Assembly: GCF_910592395.1 (NCBI RefSeq)
Contig: NC_088324.1
Location: 8,022,953 to 8,086,952, forward strand
Reading direction: 5' to 3'
Source: Lineus longissimus
Taxonomy: Eukaryota > Nemertea > Pilidiophora > Heteronemertea > Lineidae
Length of the DNA: 64,000 nt
The notes below the pieces were generated by a model. It was not told the DNA's origin and did not search any database. It saw nothing but the letters and a program-made list of their open reading frames with translations. The position numbers and the translations under genes are program-made. How positions within the stretch are numbered: position 1 is the stretch's first letter; every line of letters starts with the position of its first letter. Below, in pieces: positions 30,401 to 37,100 of this stretch.

Positions 30401-31978
30401 ACTCTTTCATATCTTTCGATATCATTAATGTTTTACCCATGTTTGTAGCCATATTCGTCTCAGAACAGGCCACTGCAGACTTCAGACCCACCTCAAGAAG
30501 ATGAACATGGCCAAGTCCGGAAGGTACCAGTGCGAGGCAATAGAGCATGTCCTTCAAAATGCCCATACTGGGACACCGAGAGACTGGCCACATGGTCAAA
30601 CAATGCATCAATGGGATCAAGGGAGGAACAAGAGATGACTGCTGGTCTTTAAGAGACATAGCCCTGGTTCTGTAGTATAAAGTCATAAAATGTTTTCATC
30701 GAATGCTAAGAAAATGTATTGTGAGGACGGGTTTCCTCTTGATGACCTGACAGTGGGGGCCCTAGGCAGATTATGATAACCTTAGCAGACAGCACAGCCG
30801 GCAACACATCAAGTCTGTTTGAGAAACTTACTGGTACGGTAAACTCAGAATACTTACGGTCTAGAAAATCATCAAAGCATCTCAACTTCGGGCTGTCAAG
30901 TGATTTGAAATGTCCCTTCTGAAAGGTAAATGATAAGTGATAATAATAGCGATGAAATAACACTCAACCACTAACAAAAGCCAATTTTTAAAAGGTGCAA
31001 AAAGTTCAACTTCCAGTTTGGCAGCAGTTTTCCGGTAACTGAAAGTGAGCTCATTTGCCAACCTTTAGCACTGCGCAATTAACAGACTACCATTTCCGAA
31101 TCTATTCATATTGCATGGCACCTCCAATGGAGACACACTCACCTGGTATTTAAGGATCAAACGCAACAAGACTCGCACACTCTCCGTTGGGACTTTTGGA
31201 GCCACGTTCTGGAAACACTTGCATTCCAACTTGTGGATGTCCCAACACTGTCGCTGCAATTGAGAATGTATGCATATGTACAAGTGGTAGCATTATGAAG
31301 TTAAGTGGGGGCTGCCTTTTTAAATGCAGGATCAGAATGTAAGACTTAAAGACTGCAGGCTTGTACTTAGGGTCATTTCAGCTGAACTTCTGCAATTACT
31401 CTGACAAGTCTCAAGCCCGGCCAAACATACTGACAACGACGACGACGACCTACCTGACAAGATTTATCACAGTATCTGACCACTTTACAAGCAGAGCATT
31501 TCAGGAGCTTTTTCTGCCTGAAAGAAGAGTGGGTAAGACGCTCTTGGTAATAAGAGTACTTGTTGGGTGTCTTTGACTGTGAAGACCTATTGCTGAGGGC
31601 CTCGTCTCCATTTTCTGGTGGCAAGGCGAAAAATTATCAAGCAGCAAAAACATGAAATTAAAAACGACCAACATTTTTTGAATATTTTTTTAACATTAAT
31701 TGGTTTCAATGCAATGAAATATTTGTTAGTGTTCCTTTAACTTTGTGGGTCTCGGCCAAAACGAAGAGGAAACCTGCATTATCGTTTTTCTGTCAGGCAC
31801 CCCCATTTTCTGGGACACCCTGTACACAACGATTTTTCGACTAAAATCACCTCTGGAAGCATTGTTCACATCTGTCTTCCCTCTCCTTTGATGTCAACAC
31901 GTGCACAAATGGTTCACATTTCAGAATAACATCTTTTTGTCGAAATGAATTCATTTCCTTAGACATCAGCGATGATTT
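15354..31978 (-). CDS. SMYD: SMYD-family SET/MYND protein lysine methyltransferase (13 exons)
   Basis: Exons in order of transcription: 31851-31978, 31454-31517, 31143-31253, 30858-30918, 30097-30227, 29502-29569, 28430-28538, 27657-27764, 18070-18136, 17505-17612, 16775-16955, 15979-16090, 15354-15476. Every junction has GT-AG and matching phase. From the ATG at 31966 the product is 452 residues, in the family range. Order: partial SET N-lobe (DVILKCEPF, 12-20), MYND zinc finger (C33, C36, C46, C49, C55, C59, H67, C71), SET core (113-230), post-SET cysteines (C246, C248, C251), an extra Cys-rich insert (257-300), and a TPR-like C-terminal domain (315-452). The exon pattern and C-terminus recall SMYD3; the family methylates histones or cytosolic proteins. 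The GRG-containing N-terminal stretch was not found, so an upstream exon may exist. Intron 8 (9.5 kb) contains a TRIM gene on the other strand. Confidence 0.9.
15979..16090 (-). CDS. SMYD: SMYD exon 12 (TPR-like)
   Basis: Encodes 38 residues including LMKIGKIQLYLQHLEGALQS, a TPR-like helix pair equivalent to MKVGKLQLHQG in SMYD3. It follows TTTCCTTTCCAG and precedes GTAAGT. Confidence 0.88.
16193..16354. mobile_element. pogo/Tigger-like MITE copy in SMYD intron 11
   Basis: Begins TACAGTAGAACCTCTCTATT and ends GGAGGTTCCATTGT. All internal motifs of the family are present, so it is a fairly complete copy. Confidence 0.75.
16775..16955 (-). CDS. SMYD: SMYD exon 11 (TPR-like)
   Basis: Encodes about 60 residues, including NIYVVNIREKLFDAFINLGQ and WEKALECG, the counterpart of the SMYD3 helices before EPY. 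The acceptor used here is the last of five near-identical copies, because the intron end is a 41-bp tandem repeat. Confidence 0.88.
16956..17155. repeat. 41-bp tandem repeat carrying five copies of a 3' splice site
   Basis: On the - strand each unit reads CTATTTTTCAGAATCTTCGC followed by AACACCCTGTACATTCACAA. The AG positions lie at 16956-16957, 16997-16998, 17038-17039, 17078-17079 and 17118-17119. The unit closest to exon 11 provides its acceptor. Confidence 0.9.
17356..17459. mobile_element. Short mariner-like MITE (ACAGGGTGG ends)
   Basis: Begins TACAGGGTGGTACAAAAAGT and ends GGTTCACCCTGTA, so TA flanks inverted CAGGGTG ends. A related copy lies at 36436-36523. Confidence 0.5.
17505..17612 (-). 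CDS. SMYD: SMYD exon 10 (Cys-rich insert)
   Basis: Encodes 36 residues with TCPACKAIFSDGYRKQKL followed by a charged helix. The CPAC pairs with CSRC of exon 9 to suggest an additional zinc site after post-SET. The donor is the weak sequence GTTTGT; phase with exon 11 still agrees. Confidence 0.8.
18070..18136 (-). CDS. SMYD: SMYD exon 9
   Basis: A 67-bp exon encoding MLCSRCTTKSCEEVILSAT after TTTTTCAG and before GTAAGA. It lies 9.5 kb from exon 8 but joins it in phase 0. Confidence 0.85.
18192..18363. mobile_element. Short TTTAAAGGG-ended element, copy C (decayed right end)
   Basis: Shares GTTTAAAGGGGGAATATAGG, CAGGAGCAGAGGGGTTAAAT, TGGCCATCTT and a terminal CCTATCTAGCTG block with copies A and B. 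The right terminal CCCTTTAA has been lost. Confidence 0.45.
19640..19737 (-). mobile_element. Possible tRNA-Ser-like SINE head
   Basis: On the - strand the segment has an A-box-like GTGGCTGAGTGG and, about 45 bp later, a B-box-like GGTTCAATTCC followed by CTGG. It has no intact acceptor stem or credible anticodon loop, so a functional tRNA is unlikely. Confidence 0.35.
21297..21475. mobile_element. pogo/Tigger-like MITE copy
   Basis: Begins TACCGTGGAACCTCATTTAG and ends GAGGTTCAACTGTA. It is in the reverse orientation relative to the copy at 1943. Confidence 0.7.
21903..22085. mobile_element. pogo/Tigger-like MITE copy
   Basis: Blocks CTCCCTTAGTGTGGACACCT, CAATTTGACCTCTCTGATCA and GAAAGGTTCTATTGT match the family. 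Its outer ends are eroded. Confidence 0.6.
22536..22752. mobile_element. Short TTTAAAGGG-ended element, copy B
   Basis: Ends TTTAAGGGGG and CCCTTTAA. The internal blocks GGCTATAGGCAGGAGGAGAG and CCTTGCCTGCCTAGCTGCTG are shared, inverted, with copy A at 1591-1720. Confidence 0.6.
23923..25944 (+). CDS. TRIM-NHL protein (RING, two B-boxes, coiled coil, NHL repeats), intronless
   Basis: A single 673-codon frame starts at an ATG in a strong Kozak context (ACCATGG). The RING finger covers residues 24-75 (C24, C27, C39, H41, C44, C47, C72, C75). B-box 1 runs 118-161 (C118-C121, C134-C137, C142-C145, H149, H158). B-box 2 runs 173-205 (CSKH...H205). A coiled coil spans about 210-340, and NHL repeats fold into a C-terminal propeller from about 415 (FPRDIAFLPDSQIVVTDTEN, then several VAID/VTD strands). 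This is the TRIM2/3/32/56/71 layout: RING E3 ubiquitin ligases whose NHL propeller binds RNA or proteins. No filamin domain is obvious between the coil and NHL. The gene is uninterrupted, GC-richer than its surroundings, and sits inside SMYD intron 8 on the opposite strand, as a retroposed copy would. The closest paralogue cannot be named. Confidence 0.93.
   Translation: MATAVILEADAGPHNEDIDDLLKCSICYDTLQNPKTLPCLHTFCAPCLEGLHDAQKFEHTDGAFALYDMISCPTCRSRTMVPSNGVAGFPNDFKVSRISELLQKIQHVDARDVSRKKCDICKITQRHITAVTYCIECTKYLCSGCVLKHDSSALLQKHRKFDLLQVSNLNLTCSKHVMENVQYFCCECRMAICSCCTILGEHSGHDIADLATGVGQCKDGLKDRVSCLEEKVSEIQQFVHSIDDIEAQIANIFSESTELVKMRTRELTLALRKREAQLLTKLETDYNKSIAQMHQKKDNLDSYHSALQKLFLSTKKLLDGENEREILKSYKDLSLKINIVLEEHCLENFGFSDCVTITKFVPARKAVKLGKIENVSLSMNANEESSPTPMSVLESCKLIFLCKFTTTNIWTGEQCFPRDIAFLPDSQIVVTDTENNRLQIYDLEGNYVRTIGEGVLKPRAIATTDDGKIIVTDAMDRCVKVYDRWGKKYLQFGDFCCPCGIAIDQKGQYVVTDFFKNTIAVFSSDGTLLAESNLHDNKGVSCYGTCQVAIDRHDNIYVSDIGDNCITKFTSGCEAVAKYKPPHDKASLKGLCIHRDGYVIAADSNNGMLMIIDTENETVHNLLAKKKDLTGPTGVAISDTGLLAVTEPDRDTVRLYQLCNKTWVSDSLDERGE
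26080..26278. mobile_element. 199-bp MITE with CATATGTGACCC ends, copy 1
   Basis: The ends are CATATGTGACCCACCACGAC and its inverted partner GTCATGGCGGGTCACATATG. The inverted similarity continues weakly for about 40 bp. A copy about 90% identical lies at 28203-28400. Confidence 0.75.
27006..27180. mobile_element. pogo/Tigger-like MITE copy
   Basis: Internal blocks TCTAATAAGGACAACCTTTC, GGTCCCAAATTGATCGTTTC and GGGGTTCTACTGTA match the family. The left terminus is diverged. Confidence 0.6.
27352..27603. repeat. 126-bp direct tandem duplication beside SMYD exon 8
   Basis: Two copies start at CTCTGCGAGTCCGAATTCAG (27352 and 27478) and run through CAGATGTATATTTGGGGATG to a GTGCATTTTTATA block. 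They differ at only a few positions and end about 55 bp from the exon 8 donor. Confidence 0.85.
27657..27764 (-). CDS. SMYD: SMYD exon 8 (end of SET and post-SET zinc site)
   Basis: Encodes 36 residues beginning VRISYIELLAPREERRAALK and ending with the post-SET motif CDCTRC (C246, C248, C251). The Tyr in ISYIEL matches the conserved catalytic-pocket Tyr of SET domains. Bounded by TTATCCAG and GTAAGT. Confidence 0.92.
28203..28400. mobile_element. 199-bp MITE with CATATGTGACCC ends, copy 2
   Basis: Same ends and interior as copy 1 at 26080-26278. Its right end lies 30 bp from the exon 7 donor of SMYD. Confidence 0.75.
28430..28538 (-). CDS. SMYD: SMYD exon 7 (SET core with DHSC)
   Basis: Encodes ASILDHSCHPDAVVTFTGTT and LEVRALRDIPHADISK. 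This is the segment that carries NHSC and the later GEE motif in most SET/MYND proteins. Here the Asn is Asp (D189), and HADISK replaces the GEE-type loop. Confidence 0.92.
29144..29200 (-). pseudogene. Decayed duplicate of SMYD exon 6
   Basis: On the - strand it reads CAGTGTAATAAGATGGAGAG through CAGCCGATAGGTG to AACTTAG followed by GTCAG. It parallels exon 6 (CAGTATAACAGATGGAGAAA, CAGCCGATGGGAG, ACCTCAG, GTCAG). It has a one-base insertion and several substitutions, so it cannot be used in frame. Confidence 0.7.
29201..29440 (+). mobile_element. tRNA-headed SINE, family 2, copy 1
   Basis: An A-box-like TGGTGTAGTGG and a B-box-like TCCTGGTTTGATCC are followed by a body with TGTCTCTTTGTCCAACTTGC and GGGCTGATTGAGCAGCTCA. 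The same body follows similar heads at 60078 and 63683. Confidence 0.65.
29502..29569 (-). CDS. SMYD: SMYD exon 6 (SET core)
   Basis: Encodes CINSFSITDGEMQPMGVGIY, matching the strand pair before the NHSC loop in SMYD3 (CNSFTI..EMQ..GVG). Bounded by TTTCAG and GTCAGT. Confidence 0.92.
29690..30078 (-). mobile_element. tRNA-headed SINE with its head tandemly repeated
   Basis: A family-1 SINE in reverse orientation, whose tRNA-like head segment (GTGGTAGCCAGCAGTGTTAA plus CCACTAGG) occurs four times with a period near 83 bp (29818-30055). The array ends about 20 bp from the exon 5 donor of SMYD at 30097. Confidence 0.75.
30097..30227 (-). CDS. SMYD: SMYD exon 5
   Basis: Encodes LEDMKKDEERIEQFMDLQIT and LRAFVNRVVDLPPLEYIFLL, the helical insert between MYND and the SET core. 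It ends GCCAGG before GTGAGT. Confidence 0.9.
30858..30918 (-). CDS. SMYD: SMYD exon 4
   Basis: A 61-bp exon encoding KGHFKSLDSPKLRCFDDFLD. It is preceded by CTTTCAG, followed by GTAAGT, and its phase-1 end joins exon 5. Confidence 0.85.
31143..31253 (-). CDS. SMYD: SMYD exon 3 (end of MYND)
   Basis: Encodes RQCWDIHKLECKCFQNVAPK and VPTESVRVLLRLILKYQ. W..HK.EC completes the MYND zinc finger, and the following ESVRVL..LI matches the SMYD1/2/3 linker. Confidence 0.92.
31454..31517 (-). CDS. SMYD: SMYD exon 2 (MYND core)
   Basis: A 64-bp exon encoding QKKLLKCSACKVVRYCDKSC and Q. It carries four MYND cysteines (C46, C49, C55, C59). The same exon boundaries are found in vertebrate SMYD3, from established knowledge. 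Confidence 0.93.
31851..31978 (-). CDS. SMYD: SMYD exon 1 (or first recognised exon)
   Basis: Encodes DVILKCEPFVHVLTSKERED and RCEQCFQ, the end of the SET N-lobe and the first MYND Cys pair, and ends CAGAG before GTGATT in the phase needed by exon 2. An in-frame ATG at 31964-31966 can start translation. The sequence just 5' (TTTGTTCTCAG) also looks like an acceptor, in which case an upstream exon would supply the missing GRG motif. Confidence 0.8.
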
Positions 31979-32477
31979 CTGAGAACAAATTTTCAAATTT
32001 CAACTTGTAAACAAATCCCACATGTTCTTGTTATTTAATGATATGGTCTAATTCCGTCCTTGCCGTGGTGGAACCTTGGACGCTGTCTTCTGGTTGTCCC
32101 AGATTGAGCATGTGATGAAGATATGTCACCAGAATCTTTGTATCTCAATTGACCAGAAGATGATTAACCTACCTCCCCCCCCCCACCCACCCATTTGTGT
32201 CTCGATCCCTCTATATCTACTTTGTAAGTCTTGTAGAGGACATGGTTGATGTCTGTTAATGTCCAACCAGGTGAGCTGGGGAGGGTTCACTGTTCCCAGT
32301 GTCCACTAGTGAGCTGAGGCGGTCTCGTCTTGGATATGGTTGGTGTCTTTGTTCCCAATGTCCACTCAGGTTTGCAGGCTGTCACACCTTACAGTCTCCA
32401 ACTCTTCTAATTCTATCATTAGTCAAAGAAATAAAACTTGAGTCCAAATTTAGATAATATACACTATTAAACAAATA
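31979..32477. other. Short interval between the two minus-strand genes
   Basis: It should contain the SMYD promoter and any upstream first exon, but I could not recognise a TATA box or a coding first exon. A C-rich run lies at 32174-32185. Confidence 0.4.
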
Positions 32478-32483
32478 TTTATT
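32478..32483 (-). promoter_or_regulatory. Candidate poly(A) signal of the coiled-coil gene
   Basis: AATAAA on the - strand, 1.6 kb downstream of the TAA at 34076-34078. The interval between them (32484-34075) has no supported exon and fits a 3' UTR. Confidence 0.4.
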
Positions 32484-34075
32484 CGTCATTATATCCAAAT
32501 GCAGTATGGCAAATGTACATCAGTTTCTATACGTTAAATTCCATGGTGAATCGAGTGATTTCAACAACTCCAGATTACAGATCCACATAAAAGGAAATAC
32601 ATGTAGGAGGAAACCAGGGCATCCACAAAAAGAAATTTCTGACAATATTTTCAAAATAAACATGCACACACAACTGATTTTTCATATTTTTGCAAAGCTT
32701 CATTCATTCTTGCACATTCTATAACTGTTTTCTTTTGCCGTGAAAAAATATACCCAGTTCATCAATCAATACTACGAGGCCTTGGCCTAATGCCCGAATC
32801 CCCATCCAAAATGATGTAAGTATCCGCTACGGGTGTATATCAAACTGTGGACTTGATTAATTCAGAAGGACCACAGAGGAATCTTCGATTGAATACGCAT
32901 TATCCATGGAAGAGGCATCACATGTTGAAGAAAAAAAGTACCGGAGGACAACCGAGAAATTAAACAACTGGTGTAAATCGTCTGGAAGAGCTCCATCTGT
33001 CAGCAATACCAGTAACAGAAAATAATACCATTAACATCACGTTCGAAGGGAATGGAAGCATTGACAAAGAGCGACTTTGATTGCATAACTAATCTTACAT
33101 AAAGAGTCCAGAAAAAAGTTATATCTCAATGCTAGTTGCATAAATGTTTAAGACTCATATAAAGGCGGTCTCCTGTATTCCCATGCACTATTTATGCAGC
33201 AGTCAATTAAACCTTGTACCTCCCCTCACGCTGGTAGGGTTCACAAGTAATTTTGAATCTGTGTCAAGCAGTTTTTTTCTGCCCGTCCCCTATCTCTCTC
33301 ACTCCCCTAAGGGGTCACTACTGAATTTAGAACTGGGATCAACCAGTTTTTTTGTGTCGCCTTCACACTGACACATACCAATGATTTCTTAGCTAATTTT
33401 CACAAGTCTGCTCTCACCACCTCACAAAACCACCGCGTATCAGCCCAGCAAAAACTTGACAAAAAGGGTCAAAACATACACAATGATTTCATTCATTCTA
33501 CCATATATACAACACAAATTTTTGATACCTGACCTCATCATTTGCACAACATTTACGCCGCTAGGTCATAACGAAGAAACGTAACCAAATGTATAGGTGG
33601 GAAAACTTTTACAACAAACGCCCTTTCCCAATAAGTGACTTAGGCCAAATACTGATGCAGTACACGACTCGTGCCCAATCACGCTAAAATAACCTGTCTG
33701 TGATTTAGGCCTTGTATTTGCGTTCAATTGAATCCATTCAAAGTCCAAGATAAAGGTAATTGGCAAAAGAGAGGAAACATTTCGTATCAAGAGTTCGATG
33801 AGGTTTCCATAGGTGGCATACTAAACCAAAACTAATACTTCTTGAATACTACAATCTGGTACCAGCAGATTACCAAATAAAAACAAACACATAGACAGTA
33901 TTCCATTCGGCAGACGTCGGAGTCGTTAAAATTAAGTTCCACATTCTCGAGATGGAATACAGCCACCACATTTTCATCAGTTCTTGACTACAACTAAAGT
34001 CCTTTGACGGCTGTTCATTTCTGGCAGTAATGTCTCTATTGAACAAAAGGTGGCGTTACGGGTCAGCAGTATGTC

Positions 34076-34161
34076 TTATTCGTAGTCGTCATCGTCGTCG
34101 TCCGGGTTACGACTCTGCAGATTACTCCTGGCCTGTCTCATCATCTTCTCCGTCTGGGCCA
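34076..34161 (-). CDS. Coiled-coil gene, terminal exon
   Basis: Encodes AQTEKMMRQARSNLQSRNPD and an Asp run ending DYE before TAA at 34076-34078. It follows TTTTTTCTCTCAG. The C-terminus is thus a short acidic tail after the last helix. Confidence 0.92.
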
Positions 34162-37100
34162 CTGAGAGAAAAAAACGGTGAAAAACATTAAATTGAGCCA
34201 ACTTGATGCTTGAGATGAAGACAACTGGACCAAACTTGTTGTCCTACATTTCAGACCTAAAACTGAGCCAATGTCCAGAGACATCAGGTTCCTTGCCAGG
34301 CACAGGTCCAAGTGAGGGGGTGCACTGGATGCAAGCCCCCCTAATTCATGAAATATCTTTGAAATTGACCACAACACTTTGGAAAACGGCAAGAACTTTG
34401 ATGAGAAATGCAATGCACACCCCTTTTTCGGGCTCCTGGATCCGCCCCCGTTTGTACTGAAACTGGCGCCTTAGCTGCAGCAAGCAAAGGAAACTATCTA
34501 AGCTGGCAGCAACATTTGATGGCCGCTTCCCCTGGCCCCAGTCCGAACCCAAGGTCAGAGTCATGTGGCTCCTTGCAGCTTGGCCTACGCCATGGTAAGC
34601 AAAAGAAAACAACCAAGTTTGCAGTAGCTTGTGATGGCCTCTTCCCCTGGCCTCTGCCCAAGTCGGAGTCATGAGGTTCCTTGTACCCGATGCCTTTGCC
34701 AGGGCAAGCCAAAGACGTCACCCAAGTGGAAGGCAGCTAGAGATGGCCGCTTCTACTAAGCCCAGGCCAAAGCCAACGTTGAGGTCATAGGCCAATAACC
34801 GCAATAAGTGGCTCACGTCCTATCAACCACAGCTGAGGTTACCAAACCATGACTGACCGCCCACAACTTACGTGATCTATAAATAGCCTCCTCCATATTC
34901 TCTTTCTTTCGATTTGTCGCCTGCAATCGCTTCTGTGCGGCTTTCATCATCTTCATGGCAGCAGTATATTGTCCTTCGAGATTGTTCAGTTTGTCCCTGA
35001 GAAGCTGATTCTGAAAGTAAGATGAAGGAAGACATTACAGTAGGCAACTAGTCATGAGGACAGGGGCTGTGGTCCAGGGTTTAGGATAGACCCCCGCCCC
35101 CAGTGTACAGTCCTAACGCTCTGGCATCCACCCCTCTTCCCCTCTCAGTGCGTACTTCACGGATTGCCCAAGAGACAGAGCAGACAAAAGACCCTATCCA
35201 AGCCGAGAGAAATTCTGATCAAGATCTCTCAATTGGAAAACACTCATTTACTAGATCATGTCGCAAACTGACATTTCTTATTGCAGCAGCGATTTTTATC
35301 ACATGTGATCAAGATATAGCAGTTGCCTGCAACAAACCCCAGTCACTTCTCTACAGTGTGATAATCAAACTTGTTCGACTTTATCACATGGTGCTGCAAC
35401 GAGCAGTTCTGCTCACACTAGTGGATTCATTCTGCAATAAAAACTTTAACACCTTCAGCGCCGAACCACGTAGAACTAAGTGGCCCAAATCCCTCCTCCC
35501 CTTCGAGTTGGTTATCGGAGTCTCATGGACTTCATGAAAGAACAACGCCATCGCCATCTCCAGGGCAAGGCAGGAACTGAAGACAAGAAAAGGTCTTTTC
35601 AGTTCCTCCCTTGCCCTGAAGATGGCGATGGCGTAGTTCTTTCATGAAGTCCATGAGACTCCGATATGACAAGCTCAAAGAGGGAGGATTTGGGCCATGT
35701 TGATCTGCGTGGTTCGGCGCTGAAGGTGTTAAAGGGTAAACAAATGCCGCCTGGTGGCCGGTAACAGTACCAACCTCCTCCATTGCCCTGACGTCCACGT
35801 ACTCCCCGTTGTGATTCTTGGGCGGCAGCTGTGACGTCCAGAAGGCACGGATCACGCGATGTTGCTCTTTCAGACAGATGTTTAAATTCTCCACCGCAGA
35901 CGATAGTTCCTTCAGGGTGAGGTACTCAAGATTCTGAAAGAATTAGAGAGAATCTATTGAAGATATACATCATTTGTTAAATATTTGAAATTTGTGTTTG
36001 AATTTGACAAGTCTTTTTGGGTCAGGTACTCAAGATTCTGAAGGAAATGGAGAGAATCTATTAACACCTTCAGCGCCGAACCACGTAGATCTACGTGGCC
36101 CAAATCCCCCCCTCGTTGAACTGGTTATGTCAGTCTCGTATACTTCATGACAGAACTACGCCATCGCCATCTTCAGGGCAAGCAACGAACTGAAAAGACC
36201 AAACGGTCTTTTCATGGTATTTTCAGTTCCTACCTTGCCCTGAAGATGGCGATGGCGTAGTTCTATCATGAAGTCCATGAGACTCCGATAACCAGCTCAA
36301 GGGGGGGCCACGTTGTTCGGCGCTGAAGGTGTTAAAGGACTATGCCGTTTGTTAAATATTTGAAGTTTGTAATTGAATTTGAAAATTTTGTGTAAATACG
36401 TACTGAGAGCACAACAACATATAGAACACTGAACTACAGGGTGGCCTAGAAAACTTTCCTCTCACACAATGGATACACGATATAATTCTCTTGTGCAAGG
36501 GAAAGTTTTCTGGGTCACCCTGTGGAGGAGGAAAACAAACGGTTTTTTCAAAAGATAGAGAGAGGTAACACTGCATCTTCAGGAATAACAATAATAAATC
36601 TTACACAAAAAAATCTGACAAAAATATACTGAAAGAGATCAAGTGCTTTAAACTAAGGTCTTAGCATCGGAATATCCTAACGCTCTCAAGCCCTGATGAC
36701 ATGCAGGAATGATCTTTGTCGATATGCCAATGTTTTTTTACAGAAGGGAAAAGATGTGCGAGCAGGAACAGTCAAGGGAATTCTTCTTTTATAAACATGG
36801 GGGTGACCCATTGAAAAAAGCATCAAATAATACGCATTTAGTACTTACAGCAGAACCTCTCTATTAAGGACACCCTCAGGACTGACAAGTACTGTCCTTA
36901 TAGAGAGGTGTCGTGAGTAGGCGACAACCAATTCTGATCCAAAACCAGTGTCCTCAATAGAGAGGGTGTTCGTAATAGAGAGGTGTCTGCTAAGGGAGGT
37001 TCCACTGTATTAAACAGTCAACAATAAACGGCTAAAGGGAAAGCTGTCTCAATCATGCATGATGTATTTCCTACAAGTAAGTTAGCTTGGAATCTATACA

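Noticed and set aside
32161-32220. First exon of SMYD in the C-rich stretch
   Set aside because: A GTAGGT donor exists on the minus strand, but the translated sequence is a Gly run without the expected SET N-terminal motif.
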